64,000 bases of DNA from Phocaeicola dorei (GTDB lineage: Bacteria; Bacteroidota; Bacteroidia; Bacteroidales; Bacteroidaceae), in assembly GCF_013009555.1 (NCBI RefSeq), contig NZ_CP046176.1:1147501-1211500 (forward strand). The letters run 5' to 3'. This document shows, piece after piece, positions 28,078 through 36,982 of the stretch. Each line of letters opens with the position of its first letter. Within the stretch, counting starts at the first letter, position 1. The notes below the pieces were generated by a model. The model ran no database searches. It was not told the origin of the DNA and saw only the letters and a list, made by a program, of their open reading frames with translations. A program made the position numbers and the translations under genes.

Positions 28078-29220
28078 ATGAGATTGCGGACAGTTGCCAA
28101 GTTGGGTATGGTGCTATCAGTGGTATTGTTTTGTACGGCTGTGGGCTTTTACGGCTTTGCTAAATTAAGCCTGACGGATAAGAGTCGTGAGATCAATCTC
28201 TTCTCACTTGTACCGGCTGATTGCATCGGTGTGTTGGAGAGTGATAATATTAATTATTTTCTGAATGAATTTCCTCAACTGAATTATTCTGAAGAATTGG
28301 GTAATTTCCAGTTTCCCGGTTTATTTAATTATGTGTTGGGAGGTTTGAACGAATATACCACTAATACTGCTCATGGTCTGAGCAGTAAGATGAGCCGGGT
28401 GGTGGTCAGTTTCCATTCTCCGGGTACTCCGCGTGACCAGGTGGTATATTTCCGTATGGGGGCTGATGATAAGGAAACATTGGGAGATATGTTGTTAGAG
28501 AGAACTCCGGGAAGTTTTTCACCTAAAAAAGAAAAATACAGAGGAAAAAATATAGCAGTCTATCCGTTGGGCAATAATGATTTTCTAGCTGTCTATAGTG
28601 AGGCGGGGTTCTATGTGGTGAGTTATCAGAAAAGTTTGATAGAGAAAGTGATTGATGCGCGTGAGGATGAGGAGAAAGCATTGAGCAATGATCCCGTGTT
28701 TGCCAAAGCGATGCAGAAAAAGAAAACGCATAATTTCCTGACTTTATACGGACGTACACCGTCTATGCCTTTCCTGCAGGATAATAGTAGCTGTTGGAGT
28801 GAGTTTGATTTTCACATGAACAGCGATGTGGTGTATCTCACTGGAGATACTTTTATGCCTGATTCATGCGGTTGTGTGAACCAGATGGCCGAAAAATTGA
28901 AAAATATTCCAGATATAAGGGAAGATAGTTTGATTATTTCTGCTGATAAAGATTCCATGGCAGATTATATGGAAGAGGCATATGAAAGAAATAGCAGGAC
29001 ATTGTTCAATGAATGTGTAGCTAATCTTTCACGTGACGCAGCCTTTATGCTTGTGGCGGACATGAACAAGATTTCCCGCAACCCGGAACGTTTCGAGCCT
29101 TATTTGCCGGCATTTCTGTTGGAAAATGCTCCTTTATTCCATTCGTTTATTCTTTCAACCCAATTGTCAGTTGTAAACGATCGGCTTTCCCATATCATGG
29201 TGCTGACATATAAAGATTAG
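28078..29220 (+). CDS. Membrane-anchored protein of unknown function
   Basis: Not recognised. The 380-aa protein has one hydrophobic N-terminal helix (residues about 9-28, MVLSVVLFCTAVGFYGFAKL) that may be an uncleaved anchor or a signal peptide, so the rest should lie in the periplasm. The body is mixed alpha/beta (PADCIGVLESDNINYFLNEF; KMSRVVVSFHSPGTPRDQVVYF; KYRGKNIAVYPLGNNDFLAVYS), which resembles proteins of the DUF3352 kind, but the similarity is only an impression. It has its own promoter and ends 4 bp inside the convergent MFS gene, so it is likely monocistronic. Confidence 0.8.
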   Translation: MRLRTVAKLGMVLSVVLFCTAVGFYGFAKLSLTDKSREINLFSLVPADCIGVLESDNINYFLNEFPQLNYSEELGNFQFPGLFNYVLGGLNEYTTNTAHGLSSKMSRVVVSFHSPGTPRDQVVYFRMGADDKETLGDMLLERTPGSFSPKKEKYRGKNIAVYPLGNNDFLAVYSEAGFYVVSYQKSLIEKVIDAREDEEKALSNDPVFAKAMQKKKTHNFLTLYGRTPSMPFLQDNSSCWSEFDFHMNSDVVYLTGDTFMPDSCGCVNQMAEKLKNIPDIREDSLIISADKDSMADYMEEAYERNSRTLFNECVANLSRDAAFMLVADMNKISRNPERFEPYLPAFLLENAPLFHSFILSTQLSVVNDRLSHIMVLTYKD

Positions 29221-30413
29221 CGCAACTTATGTTGGTGGAAGTGAGGGGCCACTTTGCTTCTAAAATAAAATAACGAGATAACAGTGAGTGCAGCTCCGAA
29301 TAGATAAGCCATCTTGAAGGTGGCTATTTCTGCTATATATCCGCCCAATAACATGCCGGCGCCTATACCTACATCCCACGAAGTTAAGTAGGTGCTGGTT
29401 GCCGTACCACGCTGGTTGTTGGGGGCCAAGTTCACAAACAGCGTGTTATAGGCAGGAAACATGGTTCCGAACCCAATACCTAGTAAAAGAGCTATGGTGA
29501 ACAGAAAATAAGTGGTCCATTGCAGACTCCATGTTGTCAGCCATCCGCATGAACTCAAACCGAAGAAACAGAAGCAGACCAGATACAGGCCGGCTTCAAT
29601 AACTTGAGTAACCATTCCCCGGTCTACCAGGCGTCCGGAGAAAAGACGGGAAACTGCCATTCCCAATGCCATAAAGGTGAAAAAGAAACCGGTAGATGCC
29701 TGGATACCTATTTGTTTGGCATACATTGCAACGTAATTGGTGGTCATGCCATAAGGGATGGATAGTAATAACAAACTGAAACCTGCCGGTATTCCTTTAA
29801 GCAAAATGAAACGGTCCAATGATATAGGTTCTCGTTTTACAGGAGGTTTGTAGGTGGTCTTTACCAATGAGGCGCAGAGAAATCCTATCAGGCAGGAACC
29901 TAATGAGCAACAGAAGATAAGCGTATAGTCTGCTCCTGCATCATGCAGGAAGAGTCCGGTCATCGGTCCGATGGACATGGCTATATTGTTTGCCAGCCCA
30001 TAATATCCTAATCCTTCCCCACGGCGTGAAGAAGGCATGATATCAATGACAATGGTATTTCCGCTGACTGTCACCATGCCGAACGATACTCCGTGTATAA
30101 TGCGGAATAAAATAAATAAGGTGAGTGTTCCTGCAATGAGATATCCTCCGAAGATGGCGGTAAAAGTGAAATAAGCCAACAGATAAAGCGGTTTGCGGGC
30201 AAAGGTATCTAACAGATAGCCGGAGAAAGGCCGTATGCACAGGGCGGCAATGGTGTAACAGGAAAGTACGGCCCCTATAGTTGTTTTGTTAGCGTCGAAA
30301 ACTTCCGCCAAGTAGAAAGGTAATACAGGCATCAGTAACCAGAATCCAAAGAATAATAGAAAATTGGCTGCCAGTATTTCTATATAATTTTTGGTAATCA
30401 GCTTGTCCTTCAT
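29217..30413 (-). CDS. MFS transporter
   Basis: Major facilitator superfamily carrier, probably with 12 membrane helices in 398 aa. The loop 2-3 signature is seen as RPFSGYLLDTFARKPLY, and the repeat in the second half as SRLFSGRLVDRGMVTQV. The helix-5 motif region is GYYGLANNIAMSIGPMTGLFLHD. Substrate is unknown; sugar or drug efflux are both possible. The ATG at 30413 is used; a TTG six bases upstream is also open. It lies downstream of pheS on the same strand with a 127-bp repeat-containing spacer between, and converges with the preceding gene (4-bp overlap). Confidence 0.9.
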   Translation of the reverse strand: MKDKLITKNYIEILAANFLLFFGFWLLMPVLPFYLAEVFDANKTTIGAVLSCYTIAALCIRPFSGYLLDTFARKPLYLLAYFTFTAIFGGYLIAGTLTLFILFRIIHGVSFGMVTVSGNTIVIDIMPSSRRGEGLGYYGLANNIAMSIGPMTGLFLHDAGADYTLIFCCSLGSCLIGFLCASLVKTTYKPPVKREPISLDRFILLKGIPAGFSLLLLSIPYGMTTNYVAMYAKQIGIQASTGFFFTFMALGMAVSRLFSGRLVDRGMVTQVIEAGLYLVCFCFFGLSSCGWLTTWSLQWTTYFLFTIALLLGIGFGTMFPAYNTLFVNLAPNNQRGTATSTYLTSWDVGIGAGMLLGGYIAEIATFKMAYLFGAALTVISLFYFRSKVAPHFHQHKLR

Positions 30414-30419
30414 GAGCAA

Positions 30420-30540
30420 TAATGTGCTAATATGTCAATGTATCAATATGCTAATGTGGCAATATGTTAATATGCCAATTGACCGCGTTCTATTCCGCAT
30501 GGCAATTGGCATATCAGCACATGGTCACATTGACACATTA
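30420..30540. repeat. Intergenic repeat element with a perfect 12-bp inverted repeat
   Basis: Almost the whole spacer between pheS and the MFS gene consists of degenerate copies of short words such as CAATATG, TAATGTG and CAATGTA. Its core is a perfect inverted repeat ATATGCCAATTG (30470-30481) / CAATTGGCATAT (30503-30514) with a small GCG/CGC pair in the loop. A related element occurs at 39211-39300. It looks like a dispersed noncoding repeat of this genome. Confidence 0.7.
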
Positions 30541-31575
30541 TTAATTGGCTGCTTCGAATTCTTTCAAGAAGCGAGTATCGTTTTCAGAGAATAATCGTAA
30601 ATCGTTTACACGATATTTCAAGTTGGTGATGCGTTCAATACCCATACCTAGCGCATAGCCTGAGTAAACTTTGCTGTCAATGCCGTTGGCTTCCAATACA
30701 TTCGGATCCACCATACCACATCCCAGAATTTCCACCCAGCCTGTGCCTTTACAGAACGGACAACCTTTTCCGCCGCAAATATTGCAACTGATATCCATTT
30801 CGGCACTTGGTTCGGTGAACGGGAAATAGGACGGACGCAAACGGATTTGAGTATCTTCGCCGAACATTTCTTTGGCAAACAATAGCAATACCTGCTTTAA
30901 ATCAGTGAATGATACATTCTTGTCAATGTAGAGTGCTTCCACTTGATGGAAGAATGCATGGGCACGATAACTGATCGCTTCATTGCGGTATACACGTCCC
31001 GGACAGATGATGCGGATAGGAGGTTGCGAATGTTCCATAGCTCTTGCCTGTACGGAAGAAGTGTGAGTGCGAAGCACGATGTTCTTTTTCACATCTTCCT
31101 GACTGGCTTCGATGAAGAAAGTATCTTGCATATCACGTGCAGGATGGTCTTCGGCAAAATTCATGGCAGTGAATACGTGCAAGTCGTCTTCTATTTCGGG
31201 ACCGTCGGCAATGCTGAAGCCCAGTCGATGGAATATATCAATAATTTCATTTTTTACAATGCTCAGCGGGTGGCGTGTTCCCAGTTCGATGGGATAAGCC
31301 GTACGCGTAAGATCCATTTCGGCGGCACCGTTATCTTGGGTTTCAAAAACTTCTTTCAATGTAGCGATACGTTCCTGAGCCTTGTTTTTCAGCTCGTTCA
31401 GTTTCATGCCCACCTCTTTTTTCTGCTCGGCAGGTACGTTGCGGAAGTCTGCCATCAACTCATTAATCGCTCCTTTTTTGCTAAGATATTTAATGCGCAA
31501 GGCTTCCAATTCTTCCGCATTGGCTGCTTGCAAGCCTTCAATTTCCTGAAGTAATTGTTCTATTTTAGCTAACAT
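30541..31575 (-). CDS. pheS: Phenylalanyl-tRNA synthetase alpha subunit
   Basis: Catalytic subunit of class II PheRS, which charges tRNA-Phe with phenylalanine as an alpha2-beta2 enzyme. The N-terminal coiled coil (residues about 1-90) is followed by the catalytic core with GTRHPLSIVKNEIIDIF, the motif-2 region (RTHTSSVQARAM, RVYRNEAISYRAHAFFHQ), FPFTEPSAEMDI and motif 3 (GYALGMGIERI). A CNICGGKGCPFCKG segment near 260 is a zinc-knuckle-like insertion. The start is ATG 31575: the alternative TTG at 31605 lies inside the promoter. PheT is not adjacent. Confidence 0.97.
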   Translation of the reverse strand: MLAKIEQLLQEIEGLQAANAEELEALRIKYLSKKGAINELMADFRNVPAEQKKEVGMKLNELKNKAQERIATLKEVFETQDNGAAEMDLTRTAYPIELGTRHPLSIVKNEIIDIFHRLGFSIADGPEIEDDLHVFTAMNFAEDHPARDMQDTFFIEASQEDVKKNIVLRTHTSSVQARAMEHSQPPIRIICPGRVYRNEAISYRAHAFFHQVEALYIDKNVSFTDLKQVLLLFAKEMFGEDTQIRLRPSYFPFTEPSAEMDISCNICGGKGCPFCKGTGWVEILGCGMVDPNVLEANGIDSKVYSGYALGMGIERITNLKYRVNDLRLFSENDTRFLKEFEAAN

Positions 31576-31602
31576 AGTTTCTTCTTTATTTTTTAATGAC
31601 CG

Positions 31603-31610
31603 CAAAGTTA
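31603..31610 (-). promoter_or_regulatory. -7 element of the pheS promoter
   Basis: On the minus strand the sequence is TAACTTTG, an exact TAnnTTTG match, 27 bp upstream of the pheS ATG at 31575. It fixes that ATG as the start and excludes the longer TTG-initiated frame. Confidence 0.6.
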
Positions 31611-31629
31611 GCGAATTAAACCCATATAT

Positions 31630-31661
31630 TTTGCTGAAAACTAAAAAAAACGATATTTTTG
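31630..31661 (+). promoter_or_regulatory. Promoter of the DUF4348 lipoprotein gene
   Basis: TTTG (31630-31633) and TATTTTTG (31654-31661) with 20 bp between them. The ATG at 31687 follows. It is divergent from the pheS promoter and starts only 20 bp from it. Confidence 0.6.
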
Positions 31662-31686
31662 CATCGATTTTTTCTAAATATAGAAA

Positions 31687-32547
31687 ATGAGAAAACTAAT
31701 AATCGGAGTTTGTCTGCTTATGCTGATAAGCTCCTGTGGAGGTGGAAAAAAGAAAATGGACCCCTTCGAGACGCTTACTGAGGAGATTGATTCGCTGACT
31801 GCACCCCCGGACACAACAGAAGCGATGGCTGCGGTAGAGGAAGAACCAATGGTTCCCGCTACGGCCGACGAAAGTTTTGCCGACTTTTTCTACAATTTTG
31901 CCAGTGATGAAAAGTTACAATTGTCACGCATCGTGTTCCCTTTGCCGTATTATACAATGGAAAAGAAAGAGCACATTGAAAAGGACCAATGGAAACACGA
32001 TCCTTTATTCAGCCGGCAAGATGCCTATACAGTTCTGTTCGATAAGGCGGAAGATATGGAAATGGAGAAAGATACGGGGCTTACCAGTGTCAAGATAGAA
32101 TGGATTTACTTGAAGAAGGGAAAAATCAAGCGGTATTATTTTGAGCGTCTGAAGGGGCTGTGGAAACTGGAAGCCATAGATTTCGCGGATATGCCGAGAG
32201 AGGATACCGGTAAGGAGGACTTCTTTGAGTTTTATGAACGTTTTGCCAATGATTCTGTTTTCCAGTTGTCACGTTTGCACGAACCGTTGAAGTTTGTGAC
32301 TGCTGATCCCGAAGACGAGTTTCAGATACTGGAAACGACTTTGGAGGCCGGACAATGGTTCGCATTCCAGCCTGTGTTGCCTCGTGAGAATTTGACAAAT
32401 GTGAACTATGGCCAGAACGAGAATGTGCATTCCAATACGAAAGTGATTGAAATGAAAGGTTTTGGCAATGGATTTAATAATACGCTCTATTTTGAACGGC
32501 GGCACGGTCTATGGAAACTGATGCAGTTTGAGGATCTGAGCGATTGA
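31687..32547 (+). CDS. DUF4348-like lipoprotein with internal duplication
   Basis: Lipoprotein of unknown function (signal MRKLIIGVCLLMLISSCGGG) that resembles the Bacteroides DUF4348 family. After an acidic linker (residues about 25-55) come two related halves. The first has ADFFYNFASDEKLQLSRIVFPL and later YYFERLKGLWKLEAI; the second has FFEFYERFANDSVFQLSRLHEPL and later LYFERRHGLWKLMQF. The shared pattern F-FY-FA-D--QLSR...PL...FER--GLWKL shows a tandem duplication. It is 11 bp upstream of murB and probably co-transcribed, hinting at an envelope role. Confidence 0.85.
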   Translation: MRKLIIGVCLLMLISSCGGGKKKMDPFETLTEEIDSLTAPPDTTEAMAAVEEEPMVPATADESFADFFYNFASDEKLQLSRIVFPLPYYTMEKKEHIEKDQWKHDPLFSRQDAYTVLFDKAEDMEMEKDTGLTSVKIEWIYLKKGKIKRYYFERLKGLWKLEAIDFADMPREDTGKEDFFEFYERFANDSVFQLSRLHEPLKFVTADPEDEFQILETTLEAGQWFAFQPVLPRENLTNVNYGQNENVHSNTKVIEMKGFGNGFNNTLYFERRHGLWKLMQFEDLSD

Positions 32548-32558
32548 TTTGATTGTAA

Positions 32559-33572
32559 ATGAAGGAAATAAAAGACTATTCTCTGTTGCCTCATAATACA
32601 TTTGGTATGGATGTGAAGGCATCTTTGTTTGTGGAATATGAATCGGTGACAGAGCTGCAATCCATCTTGTCGGATAAAAACCTGATGGCCGGTAACTGGT
32701 TGCATATCGGCGGAGGAAGCAATTTGCTTTTTAAAGGTGATTATGCAGGGACTGTCCTGCATTCGGCTATCCGGGGGTATGAGGTGGTTACTGAAAACGA
32801 ACAGGAAATAGAGGTAAGGGCAGGAGCCGGTGAGGTGTGGGATGATTTTGTGGCATATACCGTGAAGAACAGTTGGTATGGTGCTGAAAATCTGTCATTG
32901 ATTCCCGGTGAAGTGGGTGCTTCTGCCGTTCAGAATATCGGTGCGTATGGTGTTGAGGCAAAAGATTTGATTGTAAGTGTGGAAACCGTCGAGGTGGAAA
33001 CCGGCAGGAAACGGATTTTTACCAAAGAGGAATGCCGTTATGCTTATCGTGAAAGCATTTTCAAGAAAGATTTGAAAGGTAAATATATAGTGACTTACGT
33101 CACTTATCGTTTAAGTAAGCAGCCGGTTTTTAATCTGGAGTATGGAAATGTGCGTGGCGAATTGGAAAAGCGAGGAGGTGAGGTGGCATTGGAGAATGTA
33201 AGGAAGGTGATTATTGCCGTGCGTGAAGCCAAGTTGCCCGATCCCCGGGTGCAGGGAAATGCCGGAAGTTTCTTTATGAATCCGATTGTTCCACGCAGGC
33301 AGTTTGAAATAGTACAGCAACAGTATCCTGATATGCCACATTATGAAGTGGATGGCAATCGGGTGAAGATTCCTGCTGCATGGATGATAGACCGTTGCGG
33401 CTGGAAAGGCAAACAAATAGGGCGCGCGGGTGTTCATTCTAAACAGGCGTTGGTCTTGGTGAACTGTGGAGGCGCTACGGGAGATGAAGTGATTGCTCTT
33501 GCCAGACGGATACAGGAGTCTGTGCTTCAAAAGTTCGGGGTAGCTATCTCTCCCGAAGTGAATTTTATATAA
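32559..33572 (+). CDS. murB: UDP-N-acetylenolpyruvoylglucosamine reductase
   Basis: FAD enzyme that reduces UDP-GlcNAc-enolpyruvate with NADPH to UDP-MurNAc, the second committed step of peptidoglycan synthesis. FAD-binding motifs are visible ([40 protein letters not shown]). The catalytic serine lies in [12 protein letters not shown], and the C-terminal SPEVNFI carries the conserved Glu. Length 337 aa is that of E. coli type I MurB. An MBL-fold gene starts 8 bp downstream. Confidence 0.97.
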   Translation: MKEIKDYSLLPHNTFGMDVKASLFVEYESVTELQSILSDKNLMAGNWLHIGGGSNLLFKGDYAGTVLHSAIRGYEVVTENEQEIEVRAGAGEVWDDFVAYTVKNSWYGAENLSLIPGEVGASAVQNIGAYGVEAKDLIVSVETVEVETGRKRIFTKEECRYAYRESIFKKDLKGKYIVTYVTYRLSKQPVFNLEYGNVRGELEKRGGEVALENVRKVIIAVREAKLPDPRVQGNAGSFFMNPIVPRRQFEIVQQQYPDMPHYEVDGNRVKIPAAWMIDRCGWKGKQIGRAGVHSKQALVLVNCGGATGDEVIALARRIQESVLQKFGVAISPEVNFI

Positions 33573-33580
33573 AGTATAAT

Positions 33581-34357
33581 ATGAAGATTACAATACTAGG
33601 CAGCGGAACGTCTACGGGAGTACCCGAAATAGGGTGCAAATGTCCGGTATGTACCAGCAGCGATCCCCGGGACAACCGTTTGCGTTGTTCGGGACTGATA
33701 GAAACGGAAGGGCTCCGGATTCTGATAGATTGTGGTCCTGATTTCCGTGAACAGATGATACGGTTGAACGATTTCAAACCGTTGGACGGTGTTTTGATTA
33801 CTCACGAACACTATGACCATGTAGGAGGCTTGGATGATTTGCGTCCTTTCTGTCGTTTTCGTGATGTGCCGGTTTATGCCGAACAATATACAGCAGAGCG
33901 TTTACGCCAGCGTATTCCTTATTGTTTTGCCGAACATCTTTATCCGGGAGTTCCCCGTATTACATTAGAGGAAATTGTTCCCGGTTCTCCTTTTATTATC
34001 GGCAATCCCGAAGGAAACAAAGTAGAAGTGACACCTCTTCGGGTAATGCATGGCAAATTGCCCATTTTGGGATACCGTATCGGCAAGATGGCATGGATTA
34101 CCGATATGCTGACGATGCCCGGGGCTGAATATGATTTGTTGCAAGGACTGGATGTGTTGGTAATGAATGCATTGCGTCCCCAGCCTCACCATACCCACCA
34201 GAATTTGAAGGAGGCTTTGGACAATGCACAAAGAATAGGAGCCGGGGAAACTTATTTTATTCACATGAGTCATCATATGGGATTACATGCTGATGCTGAA
34301 CGGTTATTGCCGCCGCATGTGCATTTTGCATACGATGGAATGAGAATTAGTTTATAA
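33581..34357 (+). CDS. MBL-fold metallo-hydrolase (PhnP-like phosphodiesterase family)
   Basis: Metallo-beta-lactamase-fold hydrolase, 258 aa. The N-terminus ILGSGTSTGVPEIGCKCPVC has the PhnP/RNase Z-like beginning with a pair of cysteines. The metal site is ITHEHYDHVGGLDDLRPF (HxHxDH-type), followed by the later metal ligands around MHGKLPILGYRIG, WITDM and HMSHHMG. Related proteins cleave cyclic phosphodiesters; the substrate here is unknown. It is linked to murB (8 bp) and its end overlaps nth by 6 bp in convergent orientation. Confidence 0.87.
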   Translation: MKITILGSGTSTGVPEIGCKCPVCTSSDPRDNRLRCSGLIETEGLRILIDCGPDFREQMIRLNDFKPLDGVLITHEHYDHVGGLDDLRPFCRFRDVPVYAEQYTAERLRQRIPYCFAEHLYPGVPRITLEEIVPGSPFIIGNPEGNKVEVTPLRVMHGKLPILGYRIGKMAWITDMLTMPGAEYDLLQGLDVLVMNALRPQPHHTHQNLKEALDNAQRIGAGETYFIHMSHHMGLHADAERLLPPHVHFAYDGMRISL

Positions 34358-34996
34358 AGCCGGTTTCAACGAATACCGGCACAATCCGTTCAATCCGCAT
34401 TCCGAACATTTCGGTGTCCGTGCCATACAAACATATCTTCCGTGTAAAATAAGCCAATGATGTGCGGTGGGCACAATCTCCTTCGGAATATACTTCATCA
34501 GATATTTCTCGGTAGCCAGCGGTGTGGTGCAGGTTTGAGGAACCAGTCCGATGCGGTGGCTCACGCGGAACACATGTGTATCTACTGCCATGGCCGCTTT
34601 GTTGAATACTACACTTTGAATGACATTAGCCGTCTTGCGTCCCACTCCCGGCAGTTTAATCAGTTCTTCCAATGTTCCCGGTACTTCGCTATGAAAATCC
34701 TTCACCAGCATTTGCGCCATGCCTACTAGATGTTTTGCCTTGTTGTTGGGATAACTTACACTCCGTATGTATTCATAAATCACTTCCGGCGTCGAAGCGG
34801 CCAGTGCCTCAGGAGTCGGGAAATCCCGGTAAAGAGGAGGGGTGATCATATTTACCCGTTTGTCCGTGCATTGTGCACTCAGGATAACGGCTATCAACAA
34901 CTCGAATGGGTTATTGTAATGAAGTTCAGTTTCGGCAACAGGTATCGTTTCTTGAAAATAAGCGATCACCTTGTTATAAAGTTCTTGTTTTTTCAT
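34352..34996 (-). CDS. nth: Endonuclease III
   Basis: Base-excision-repair glycosylase/AP lyase for oxidised pyrimidines. The helix-hairpin-helix with catalytic Lys (LIKLPGVGRKTANVIQSVVF) and the catalytic Asp (MAVDTHVFRVSHRIG) are present. The C-terminal 4Fe-4S cluster motif has the expected spacing C-x6-C-x2-C-x5-C (CMARTPKCSECGLNGLC). Starting at ATG 34996 gives 214 aa, the normal size; the frame is open further upstream (to 35065), but that adds 23 atypical residues. Confidence 0.96.
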   Translation of the reverse strand: MKKQELYNKVIAYFQETIPVAETELHYNNPFELLIAVILSAQCTDKRVNMITPPLYRDFPTPEALAASTPEVIYEYIRSVSYPNNKAKHLVGMAQMLVKDFHSEVPGTLEELIKLPGVGRKTANVIQSVVFNKAAMAVDTHVFRVSHRIGLVPQTCTTPLATEKYLMKYIPKEIVPTAHHWLILHGRYVCMARTPKCSECGLNGLCRYSLKPAL

Positions 34997-35064
34997 ATTA
35001 CCTTCTTTTTTCGGTTGCAAATATAATTGATAAATCAATAAGGTAGAATTATTCGGGCAATTCA

Positions 35065-35095
35065 TTTGTTTAGTTGAGTAAACTTCTTATATTTG
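35065..35095 (+). promoter_or_regulatory. Promoter of the arginine-catabolism operon
   Basis: TTTG (35065-35068) and TATATTTG (35088-35095) with 19 bp between them. Transcription should begin near 35102, about 12 nt before ATG 35114. An in-frame TTG at 35093 lies in the -7 box and cannot be the start. Confidence 0.65.
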
Positions 35096-35113
35096 CATAA
35101 ATATATTAGATTT

Positions 35114-36034
35114 ATGCAGCTTAACGTAAAGAATGAAACTTCTACATTGAAAGCTGTGGTGCTTGGACAACCCGGTTCCATAGGGAAGGTCCCCACGCTG
35201 GAAGAAACTTATGACGCCAAGTCATACGAGTCCGTATTGCATAACATATATCCCCATGAAGAAGATATTTTCAAAGAGATGAGATGCTTTGAAAGCGTAT
35301 TGTTGAAATATGGGGTACAGGTCTATCGCCCGTGGACACTGGAGAATTGTAATCAGGTGTTTGCCCGTGATGTGGGGTTTGTGATTGACGACAAGATTAT
35401 TGTTTCCAACATCATCCCCAACAGGGAAGATGAGAAGGAAGCTTACGAAGTGGTCTATAATCAGATAGCTTATAACAAGATTTTCAACCTTCCCGAAAAG
35501 GCGCACGTAGAGGGAGGTGATGTGGTGCTTTACAATAATATTGTGTTTGTAGGCCTTTATACCCAGCCCGATTATCCGCAGATGAAGACGGCACGTACCA
35601 ACCGATATGCTTTTTCCTTTCTGAAAGAAATCTGTCCGGGGAAGATATTCATCCCCTTGGAGCTGAAAAAACATAATACAGATCCACGTGCGGGGATTCT
35701 GCATCTGGATTGTACCTTTATGCCGGTAGGGAAAGGGCATGCGATTATTTATAAGGACGGATTTATGTATCCTCAGGATTATCATACTCTGCTCGATTTG
35801 TTCGGCAGGGAGAATGTATTTGAAATAACGCGGGAAGAGATGTACTATATGAATACGAATGTCTTTTCCATCTCTCCTGAGGTGGTGGTTTCTGAAAAGA
35901 ACTTTATCCGCCTGAATACCTTTATGGAAGAGGTATGGGGAATGACGGTAGAGCGTGTACCTTATTATGAAATATCTAAGATGGGCGGACTGTTGCGCTG
36001 CTCCACCTTACCATTAATCCGAGAAAATGACTAA
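35114..36034 (+). CDS. Arginine deiminase-family protein
   Basis: Member of the guanidino-modifying (arginine deiminase/amidinotransferase) superfamily, 306 aa. The catalytic set is visible: AHVEGGDVVLY (Glu near 130), ILHLDCTFMPV (His), and the nucleophile in MGGLLRCSTLPL (Cys about 295). These match arginine deiminase positions (H-EGGD, HLD--F, RC-S-P). The likely reaction is arginine to citrulline plus ammonia. Its stop overlaps the CtlX-like gene by 8 bp and RocD follows, giving a coherent arginine degradation route. An amidinotransferase or related hydrolase activity is not excluded. Confidence 0.8.
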   Translation: MQLNVKNETSTLKAVVLGQPGSIGKVPTLEETYDAKSYESVLHNIYPHEEDIFKEMRCFESVLLKYGVQVYRPWTLENCNQVFARDVGFVIDDKIIVSNIIPNREDEKEAYEVVYNQIAYNKIFNLPEKAHVEGGDVVLYNNIVFVGLYTQPDYPQMKTARTNRYAFSFLKEICPGKIFIPLELKKHNTDPRAGILHLDCTFMPVGKGHAIIYKDGFMYPQDYHTLLDLFGRENVFEITREEMYYMNTNVFSISPEVVVSEKNFIRLNTFMEEVWGMTVERVPYYEISKMGGLLRCSTLPLIREND

Positions 36035-36968
36035 ACAAACAACAAACCACATTTTGATGGTGGAACCCGTAGCCTTCGGGTTCAATGAAGAAACAGCGGC
36101 CAACAATTATTTCCAGCAGCGGACAGTTGCGGCAGGTGAGACAGTACAAGCTTGTGCCTTGAAGGAATTTCGGGGCATGGTGGATAAGTTGCGTGCAAAC
36201 AGCATAGAGGTAATAGTGGTGCAGGATACCCCGATACCTCATACTCCGGATTCCATATTTCCGAACAACTGGGTGTCCTTTCACGACGACGGAACGGTGG
36301 TGCTGTATCCTATGTTTGCGGAAAACCGCAGGGCGGAAAGACGGGCGGATATCTTGCAGCGGATAGAGTCGGAGGGGTTCAGCATCCGTCGGAAGGTAGA
36401 TTATACAGGTTTTGAGGAAGAAAACCGCTTCCTGGAGGGGACCGGGGGAATCATTCTGGACCGAGTGAACCGTTATGCATACGCGGCTTTGTCGCAACGG
36501 GTGGACGAAGCATTATTGGGTCGGTTCTGCAAGGAACAGAACTTTATTCCAGTGCCCTTTCGCGCCTATCAGACTGTAAACGGACAACGTCTGCCCATTT
36601 ATCATACCAACGTCATGATGTGTGTGGCAACAGATTATGCGGTCGTTTGTCTGGACAGCATTGATGACGTGGAAGAGCGTGAGCAGGTTTGCCACATCTT
36701 GCGGCAGACAGGGAAAGAAATCATCGCCATCTCCGAGGAACAGATGCATCACTTTGCCGGAAATATGCTTCAGGTGGAGAACGGGAAAGGTGCATTGTTT
36801 CTAGTGATGTCTCAAAGTGCTTACGATTCGTTGGATGAAGGCCAGTTACAACGGCTGTCTAAGTATAACGCGTTGCTTCCCATGCCCATCCCTACCATTG
36901 AAACGCTGGGAGGAGGAAGTGCCCGTTGCATGATGGCGGAAATATTCTTGAAGAAAGAAAAACATTAA
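36027..36968 (+). CDS. ctlX: CtlX-like citrulline hydrolase (amidinotransferase fold)
   Basis: Second protein of the same superfamily, 313 aa, resembling the citrulline ureidase CtlX known from Francisella, which releases ornithine, CO2 and ammonia from citrulline. Motifs: [40 protein letters not shown] (acidic residue), [16 protein letters not shown] (His) and the nucleophile in [14 protein letters not shown] (Cys near the C-terminus). It overlaps the deiminase-like gene by 8 bp and lies 14 bp before rocD, so the product would be used directly by RocD. Confidence 0.78.
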   Translation: MTKQTTNHILMVEPVAFGFNEETAANNYFQQRTVAAGETVQACALKEFRGMVDKLRANSIEVIVVQDTPIPHTPDSIFPNNWVSFHDDGTVVLYPMFAENRRAERRADILQRIESEGFSIRRKVDYTGFEEENRFLEGTGGIILDRVNRYAYAALSQRVDEALLGRFCKEQNFIPVPFRAYQTVNGQRLPIYHTNVMMCVATDYAVVCLDSIDDVEEREQVCHILRQTGKEIIAISEEQMHHFAGNMLQVENGKGALFLVMSQSAYDSLDEGQLQRLSKYNALLPMPIPTIETLGGGSARCMMAEIFLKKEKH

Positions 36969-36982
36969 ATAATAAAAAGCTT

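Noticed and set aside
30943..31554. Plus-strand open frame of 203 codons
   Set aside because: Antisense to pheS, whose class II synthetase motifs are certain. No ribosome binding site or family resemblance.
31576..31605. Extended pheS start at TTG 31605
   Set aside because: The codon falls inside the minus-strand -7 box (31603-31610); the leader begins downstream of it.
35222..35785. Minus-strand open frame of 187 codons
   Set aside because: Antisense to the deiminase-like gene, which has catalytic motifs and a near-consensus promoter.
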